From Colocasia esculenta (lineage: Eukaryota > Streptophyta > Magnoliopsida > Alismatales > Araceae), in the NCBI GenBank assembly GCA_014218235.1, contig CM024755.1, positions 35,174,713 to 35,238,712 of the forward strand: a stretch of DNA of 64,000 bases, read 5' to 3'. This document shows positions 57,801-64,000 of this stretch, one piece after another. Positions within the stretch are counted from its first letter, which is position 1; every line of letters starts with the position of its first letter. Below the pieces are notes generated by a model that saw only the letters and a program-made list of their open reading frames with translations, was not told where the DNA came from and did not search any database. A program made the translations under genes and the position numbers.

Positions 57801-60800
57801 TGAAAAATGTTGCCTTTTATTTATGTATTACTATTTTTAAGTATTTGTTTGTTGTCATGACATTTATCATCAGCCAAGAATTTATGTTGGAAGAGGAATG
57901 CATGAAAGCCAATTTTCACTTTTCAAGTAAGTTCAAAAGAGGCATCCATTCTTATCTTATCATGACTTCCTCTCCACCAATATGATAAAAATAATTTACG
58001 TCACCTTCTGGCATTTTAGATATACTCTATTCTGGGTGCTGCTTTTATGTTCCAAATTTGCATTCAGCTACTTCATCCAGGTAAGTTCATGATCCGTCTA
58101 ATCTTTTTCTGTATCAAATTTATATCTTCACAGAAATGGATCGGAAAGTTTTAGAATATGCCTGACATTGGAATTGATAATTAACTTCACTGTCACAGAT
58201 AAAACCCTTGGTAAATCCCACAAAAGATATAATGAAAGTACGGAAGGTTCGCTATGCATGGCACGAATTCTTCCCTAATGGTATTCATTTGGTTTTGACC
58301 AGAATTTTTTTCTCTGATTTCAAATTGATTTGCGGCTAATATCTTTTCCGTATGCAGCTTCAGGCAATACTGGTGCCGTTATTGCACTCTGGGCGCCTGT
58401 TATATTGGTACGCCAATTCTCTCATAATTTTGTAGAACTTGCTTCTTGTTTTGAACATGATAAAATCGATTATCTTGACATGAACTATGTGCCGAGTGCA
58501 TCTGTGCAGATTTACTTTATGGACACCCAGATATGGTACGCAATTTTCTCTACCATTTGTGGTGGATTTTCTGGTGCTTTTGCCCGTCTTGGTGAGGTAA
58601 ACTATTGAAATTTGGGATATGAGATTTAATTATTTTAAGTGGATTCATAATGGAAACTTAAAATTTCTCCACCTTCTGATGCTTCACTTGCATTTTATGT
58701 TTACCAGCAGATTTCTTCAACATTGTCCTTTTGTTTGCTAACAGATACGAACACTAGGTATGCTTAGGTCACGATTCCAATCGTTGCCTGGAGCCTTCAA
58801 TACATATCTAGTACCATCTGAGAAGTCTCGAAAGAGGGGATTTTCACTGTCAAAACGCTTTGCCGAGGTAATATCTATAAATAAAACCAGTCACATATCA
58901 TAATACTTTCCATGCTTAGTGCTATCACTTGATTTCATTTCCTTAACGTCTAGGTTTCCCCTAATAAGAGAACTGAGGCTGCAAAATTTGCTCAACTGTG
59001 GAATGAAATTATCTGTAGCTTCCGAGAGGAAGACTTTATCAGCGATAGGAAAGGCCTCTTTGTTCATTTATAGTTGTTGTTGTATTCACTTATTTCTTTT
59101 GATATCCAGCAATAGCAAAGCTAAGAACCTTTGCTTTATCCAGGGAGATGGACCTTATGTTAGTTCCTTACTCATCGGATCCCAGCCTAAATCTGATACA
59201 ATGGCCTCCTTTCTTGCTTGCTAGCAAGGTTAGTGTCATGCTTGCTCCATTTCCTGCGTCCCTGTTATTAAGTTTCTTGTCTTAGAGGCTCCTTAATATT
59301 CATGCAGATTCCTATTGCGCTGGATATGGCAGTTCAATTTCGATCCAAGGACTCTGACCTCTGGAAACGCATCTGCTCTGATGAATATATGAAATGTGCA
59401 GTGCTTGAATGTTACGAATCTTTCAAACTTGTCTTAAACCTTTTGGTCGTCGGAGAAAATGAGAAAAGGTCCGTTTCATCTATTCTAATTTATCACAATC
59501 TGTTTCAGTCATCAGATTTATCCCAAACAACAAGCACTTTCATATCATCTCTATAGATGCAAGTATCCGTAACTTTCTCATCAAGTTCAAGTGTTCTGTT
59601 TTTTAAGTACTTGAAACTTATTCCTTTTCTATCTCTGAGAAAGTGGTGAAGCGACTCCTTCTAAGTAGGGAGGAACCTTCAAAATGATGTGTTTCTTGGT
59701 TAGGTTTGCAGCCCTGCCCTAGCATAATCTTCCTAGCTCGACTTTGGTATTTCAGGATAATCGGCATTATTATCAAAGAAGTTGAACACAATATTGCAAA
59801 GAACACATTTCTCACAAACTTCCGAATGCATCCTCTACCTTTGCTTGTCAAGAAATTTGTGGAGCTCGTCAGCATTTTAGTGAGTCAAGATTTCTTCTTT
59901 TCGATTAGTTGCGAAGACGATTGTTTCAACATTCCACTTTCACTCTTGTGCGCTGTACAGGACGTTTTTTCAACTTTATTTTCCTTTTGTATTCCAGAAA
60001 GATGGTGATTCTTCTAAGCATGACACTGTTGTATTATTGCTTCAAGATATGCTAGAAGTAGTTACACGTGACATGATGGTGAATGAAATACGGTTAGTAG
60101 ATGCATATGTTGCTTTCCTTTTCTTGTATAAATTGTTGTGCATAATGGTAATATCCATATTTAAGCTTTTTTTAGTGAATTGGCTGAGCTTGGACATAGC
60201 AACAAGGAGTCTGTCCCTGGAAGACAACTTTTTGCAGGCACAGGTCCGAAGCCTGCTGTTGTATTGCCTTCCGTGATTACAGCACAATGGGAAGAACAGG
60301 TATGGAAGATATTGAAAGTGACTATTTTTCTTTTGAAATTATTAGAAAACTTATGGGTACTTTTGCAGATAAAACGGTTATACCTCCTATTAACAGTAAA
60401 GGAGTCTGCCATTGATGTACCTACAAACCTTGAAGCACGAAGAAGGATATCATTTTTCACAAATTCTTTATTCATGGACATGCCGCGTGCACCTAGAGTC
60501 CGTAAAATGCTCTCATTCAGGTATGCATTCCCAATGGTAATAGTAATGTTTTCAATATTAAATATTACTTGTAATGCTATTCATATCAAATATTAATGAT
60601 GTATTATATCATTAAATAATTGTTAATTGTACATTGAATAATATATTTTATACGTTGGTTGTAGTATTGTCATTGACTAACCGAATATGATAAAATTAAA
60701 TAATTTTAAAGTAAAATAAAGATAAAGTAATTTCTCAAATATTTTATTGTAATCATAGTATCCATTTATCCAAGTATAAGCTTTATTAAGATTAAAGTAT

Positions 60801-63048
60801 AATTTAGTCTTACACAAATGATCTGAGCAAAATTTCAAGTGCATGTTCATTTTGACATTATTTTATACTATCATTGTAGTACATCTTTCATTAAAAATAT
60901 TTTAAATAAAAGTGAGGGATTAACTCACTTTTGGGTAGAAGGGTAGTTTGGATATTACAAAGGTAGGTGCGGGAGTTAACTCTACTTTGTTCTTTTACCA
61001 AAGCACAGTAGGTTAACTCACTTTGTTCCAAGCTATCTTATCAAAATGCCTAGTTAACCCGATATAAATTTAACTCATGGAATGAGCTAAGATACCCCTA
61101 ATTCTTTACCAAAGAGGTATAAAAATCAGTAGTTTAAGAGGGTTTGAAGTCGTTGTAAAGCACTTTATAAAAGGCCCCCACGGAGTAAGTCGGCCCAATT
61201 TGGCGTAAGCCTCACTTGTCTAGGAAGTCTTAAAACTATCAAAAAGCTCTGAGAGTATTGATTTTCGTGTGGTAATATTATGTGATACCTGCTGCAGCAG
61301 TTGCTGCCTTCTCCTTGATAATTAAAAGTAGAAAAGCTTGGTTTAATTCATTCTTTTTTTGTATTATATTTATCATTGAATCGTACTCCAAGGACGGTAA
61401 AAGAAGCATAAACTTTTGGGTCCACTTTACAACGTCTTGCGATCTCAACTTCTCATTTGAAACATGAGAAGTTGTGACGGGTAGGAACTAGGAAGCGCAA
61501 GTAAATGACAGCACATGGCTTGAGGCGAGGCGCACTGCCTCAAGTAACAAGGGGGGTGGGAAGCGCAAGTAAATGACCCGAGGCACATGGCTTGAGGCGA
61601 GGCGCCCTACCTCAAGTAACAAAAGGCGTAGCCTCAGGTAACTGACCTGAGGGTTGCTCGCCTAAATATGTTTCTCTAGTACCTCGCCTTGAGGTGCCGG
61701 TCTTTTAAACAATGGTAAAATGGTTTTGGATACCTGGGACTCTATTGAACAAACAGTTGGTGAGCGAAAAGTTGATAGTTCTATATGTGAAAATGGATGT
61801 TTAGCTATTCAGTCTGGTTACCTTATTGCACCCATATCCATTCTACAACCTCTTTGATCAGGGTGTGGAAAGGATATGGCCAACTGCTATTTACAATTAA
61901 CGATGGCCAAACTAGTATTTACAGTCATGTTCAACTATTTGAGTTGCTAATTCTCTGTTTATCCCCTGGGTTATGTTCAATCGATTCAGTCCCAATCTGT
62001 GGCCTTTGCTGATTTACTCGAGTTAGTAGCTACTGACAGCGCATGGAAATTGTCAGAACACTTTTTTTTTTTCGGCCGAGAAACAATTTTCTGTTGCTTT
62101 GTAGTCTGGAAGATTGGGTTGACGATTTGCTGGACTACATGTTGTCACTCATCATTAAACAAAAAAGGAAATGGGAAAGATGAAAGACATAGGTCTCAAT
62201 GAGTAACCTTTTACAAAAATGATCTTATTGTTTCTATTTTCGTTGATTTCTTCTGGTTCCACTTATCAATTCAACATGGCTTTTGCAGTGTTTTCACCCC
62301 ATACTACAGTGAAGAAACTGTCTATTCAAAAAATGATCTGGAGCTAGAGAATGAAGATGGTGTATCGATTTTATTTTACCTACAAAAGATCTTCCCAGGT
62401 CTTCTGTTTTCCAGAGTGCACATCCATTATTTGCTTCTTGGACTTGTTTCCTGATTTGGTCACCTGAAATTTGATTTAACTTTGATAGATGAATGGAACA
62501 ATTTTAAGGAACGACTTAATTGTGAGTCGGAGAGTGATGTTTGGGGAAATGAAGAGAATGTGTTGCATCTCCGTCACTGGGCCTCACTGAGAGGGCAAAC
62601 ACTATGTAGAACAGGTAGCTCTTACATGTTCTTTTCTTTCCAGATTTTCCTTCCAGTACAATATGCCCACAATTTATGCAATCATTTTGCTTCTCCAGTT
62701 AGGGGGATGATGTACTATCATAGAGCATTGAAGCTCCAGGCCTTTCTTGACATGGCATCTGAAAGTGGTAAGGAGATAGAAGAGCTTGTCTGTTGGTTTA
62801 TGATGCGAACTTTTTTCTTAGGAATTCCCATGTTTACTAAAATTCTAAAAACTCGCAGAGATACTGCAAGGTTATAAATCGGTCACTGATCCATCAGAAG
62901 AAGAAAAAAAAAGCCAGCGATCTCTTTGCGCACAACTTGAGGCAGTGGCTGATATGAAATTCACATACGTTGCCACCTGTCAAAACTATGGCAATCAAAA
63001 ACAGTGTGGAGATCGCAGAGCAACGGACATTTTGAACTTGATGGTCAA
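49206..63048 (+). CDS. CALS5: Callose synthase, CALS5/GSL2 type (5' two-thirds; continues past the window)
   Basis: This is a plasma-membrane 1,3-beta-glucan synthase that uses UDP-glucose to make callose; in Arabidopsis the CALS5 type builds callose of the microspore wall. Thirty-two exons with matching phases give about 1247 codons of an expected 1900 or so. The start is firm: the N-terminus (GP-GL-RRPSRSA, then VFD-EVVPPSL, RVAAE, RPRVAYLCRFYAFEKAHRLDP) lines up with CALS5 from its first residues. Many stretches are CALS5-like rather than CALS1/3-like, such as VKKSDAREIESFYQQYYE, IYAPYNILPLDAAGASQ and NFPGFHRWKFTDV. Oddities are a GC donor after exon 7 and a GA instead of GT after exon 22. 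If that last site cannot splice, the gene is damaged. Confidence 0.93.
49663..50797 (+). other. CALS5 intron 2
   Basis: A 1135-bp intron with GTGGGT donor and CAG acceptor. No repeat or gene is recognised inside. Confidence 0.75.
51858..53207 (+). other. CALS5 intron 7 with a GC donor
   Basis: A 1350-bp GC-AG intron (AAG/GCATGT ... TTTAG). Both neighbouring exons keep the CALS5 frame, so this boundary is well supported. No nested element is recognised. Confidence 0.75.
53208..57234 (+). other. CALS5: CALS5 exons 8-15: FKS1 domain 1 and first membrane cluster
   Basis: Exons: 53208-53299, 53408-53534, 53625-53762, 53848-53924, 54030-54117, 54199-54327, 54419-54533, 56897-57234 (residues 285-652). 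FKS1 domain 1 has LYMGLYLLIWGEAANLRFMPE, SYGGDDEAFLKKVITPIY and YDDLNEYFW. RTFWHIFRSFDRLW precedes the first hydrophobic helices (LLALQAMVIIAW; SIFITAAFLRFL; IVSLAWVIILPLCYL; VVLYLLPNVLAGVLFIFPLL). Confidence 0.9.
54534..56896 (+). other. CALS5 intron 14, longest intron
   Basis: 2363 bp with GTATGA donor and CAG acceptor. At 54858-54905 it contains AGTCCCACATCAGAG followed about 35 bp later by TTTATAAGC, resembling the USE and TATA pair of plant snRNA promoters. The following 350 bp, of higher GC, does not match any snRNA I know. This part is probably an inserted repeat. Confidence 0.6.
57874..60520 (+). other. CALS5: CALS5 exons 16-28: second membrane cluster and start of the cytosolic loop
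   Basis: Exons: 57874-57926, 58020-58080, 58199-58280, 58358-58407, 58510-58596, 58745-58867, 58954-59048, 59144-59228, 59308-59468, 59756-59879, 59998-60092, 60176-60299, 60369-60520 (residues 653-1082). Conserved markers are PRIYVGRGMHES, YFMDTQIWYAIFSTICGG, IRTLGMLRSRFQSLPGAF, WPPFLLASKIPIALDMA, LLLQDMLEVVTRDMM, and LTVKESAIDVPTNLEARRR with FFTNSLFMDMPRAP, where the glucan synthase domain begins. Confidence 0.9.
59049..59143 (+). other. CALS5 intron 22 lacking a GT donor
   Basis: Exon 22 ends GCGATAG and the intron begins GAAAGG, where GTAAGG would be expected; the acceptor CAG at 59141-59143 is normal. The protein frame across the junction (FISDR/EMDLML) is exactly conserved, so the boundary itself is not in doubt. 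Reading through would hit a TAG within about nine codons. Confidence 0.8.
60521..62288 (+). other. CALS5 intron 28
   Basis: 1768 bp, GTATGC donor and CAG acceptor. It is AT-rich at first, then has GTTAACTCA repeats (60915-61070), a GC-richer tandem duplication (61491-61622), and an AT-rich tail. An old insertion is likely, but its family is not recognised. Confidence 0.7.
61491..61622. repeat. Two-copy tandem repeat of about 68 bp in intron 28
   Basis: GGAAGCGCAAGTAAATGAC starts both copies (61491 and 61558), and both contain CATGGCTTGAGGCGAGGCGC and CCTCAAGTAACAA. A further GAGGCG-like echo follows to 61710. Confidence 0.85.
62289..63048 (+). other. CALS5: CALS5 exons 29-32: beginning of the glucan synthase catalytic domain
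   Basis: Exons: 62289-62398, 62489-62614, 62699-62767, 62859-63048 (residues 1083-1247). Markers are VFTPYYSEETVYSKNDLE, EDGVSILFYLQKIFPDEW, LRHWASLRGQTLCRTVRG, MMYYHRALKLQAFLDMA, and LEAVADMKFTYVATCQNYG followed by GDRRATDILNLMV. The last exon ends in phase 2 at a GTATGT donor; its continuation lies after 64000. Confidence 0.9.
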
Positions 63049-64000
63049 GTATGTAGTCATTTCCATCTCACGTCTGTGATACCTTATAATGATGGACATC
63101 ATCACTGCACCATAATGCACATGGTTCTTGTTGTGTAGCATGTTTAATGTTTGTTGATGGCATTTATAGAATTAAAGCAAATTTATTTGCATTAAAGAAT
63201 AGTTTTGCAGTTATTTTTTTTTTGGAATTTATGGTTTTCACGATGGCGTACAAGTCCTCAAGGACACTGTTTCAGTTATGCCTACCGAACAGGCCATTTT
63301 TCTGCCCTTTCCTCTCTCCTAAGCAGAAGCTTGTTATCATCTTATCCTCCCCTCCACACCCATCAAATAATTTATCTTATTTCACTCAAATAAAAATATG
63401 ATCCATTTACTTGTGAAGATTATAATATTCTTTGTCCAAATTTTCATCCCCCATCTAGTTAAATGGGGTCCTCCGATTGTATACATGAGTCGCAATTTGC
63501 TTCATCATTGTATTTTCACCTTTCAATTTTATTCTATCACTTTCCGTCACAATTCATTCTGAATCCTTGCTTGCGACCAGAGAAAAATACTCATTTGAAC
63601 ATGTAGCCCACAGTATTCTAGCCAGTCAAGGCGGTATGTACATTCTCTCCCAGATTCCCGTATAGTCTTTGTTCTCCAAAATTTCTTCAAATAGACTAAT
63701 CAAGTATCCACAGTCTGATAGTTTCCTGAATGTTGAGAGAATAGATGAGGCCTTTCCAATCTTTAGCTCCGAATGCACAGCCATGTTTACTAATAGAAAC
63801 AAGACAGTCTTGCGTGTGTACCTACAATAGTATCTGGTCATATCCGTATCAATCATGGCATGCAAACTTTACGGGAATGCTCCTTATCACTTAGATCTTG
63901 TCTAGGATTATCTACAAACTTTTAGTTCAGCACCCTGTCCATCAATAACACGACAGCAAGCATTGTGGTTCAAGCTGTTGTTCTGTCCACCTTATATTTC
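63049..64000 (+). other. CALS5 intron 32 (runs off the window)
   Basis: After the GTATGT donor no sequence encoding the next conserved segment (expected to start N-P-S-L-R-V-A-Y-I-D-E) is found up to 64000, so the next exon lies beyond the window. No nested element is recognised. Confidence 0.65.

Overview
This window is plant nuclear DNA, from an angiosperm with a repeat-rich genome. About 48 kb of nested transposable elements lies upstream of the 5' two-thirds of one real host gene. That gene, on the + strand from 49206 and running off the right edge, is a many-exon callose synthase. Exon by exon it matches the CALS5/GSL2 type, the enzyme that makes pollen-wall callose in Arabidopsis. I could place 32 exons whose phases all agree (about 1247 codons); the C-terminal catalytic exons lie beyond 64000. 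I cannot name the species.

Layout: 1-~4010 is the leader, primer binding site and long LTR of a minus-strand Del/Tekay-like Gypsy element. 4053-4425 is a decayed LINE tail. 4.7-7.8 kb holds MITEs, AT-rich DNA and a Gypsy gag relic. 8099-10529 is a solo LTR of TGTTG...CAACA (copia-like) type. A second solo LTR of that kind (10665-35016) was split by a 22.5 kb Tat-lineage Ty3/Gypsy element, 11439-33991. 35.6-36.2 kb is a hAT-like MITE. 36425-39381 is a Del-like solo LTR with a perfect target duplication. 39.6-41.0 kb is an old Tat-type LTR. 41.4-45.7 kb is a LINE that was itself hit by a Del-like solo LTR (41688-43729), a 640-bp MITE and two foldback MITEs. 46-48.6 kb is another MITE plus AT-rich spacer, followed by the callose synthase 5' region.

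The Tat element is coded on the minus strand: 5' LTR at the right, then gag, protease with a G-patch, RT/RNase H, a second (archaeal-type) RNase H, integrase, and 3' LTR at the left. Between integrase and the 3' LTR it carries two intron-containing genes in antisense, both resembling the plant mobile domain (PMD) family. A Harbinger/Tourist-like MITE filled with more than 1 kb of nearly pure G-rich minisatellite sits inside the integrase gene. A nine-copy 60-bp minisatellite sits in frame in the pol ORF. Several in-frame stops show that this copy is inactive.

The least explained signal is a set of short inverted repeats. Tat LTRs, Tat internal spacers and at least three Del-like LTRs all carry arrays of short palindromes, mostly with ATCGCG/CGCGAT or TCGCGA cores. 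The copia-like LTRs independently carry arrays of AATCGAT-type motifs. Known element structure does not account for these arrays.
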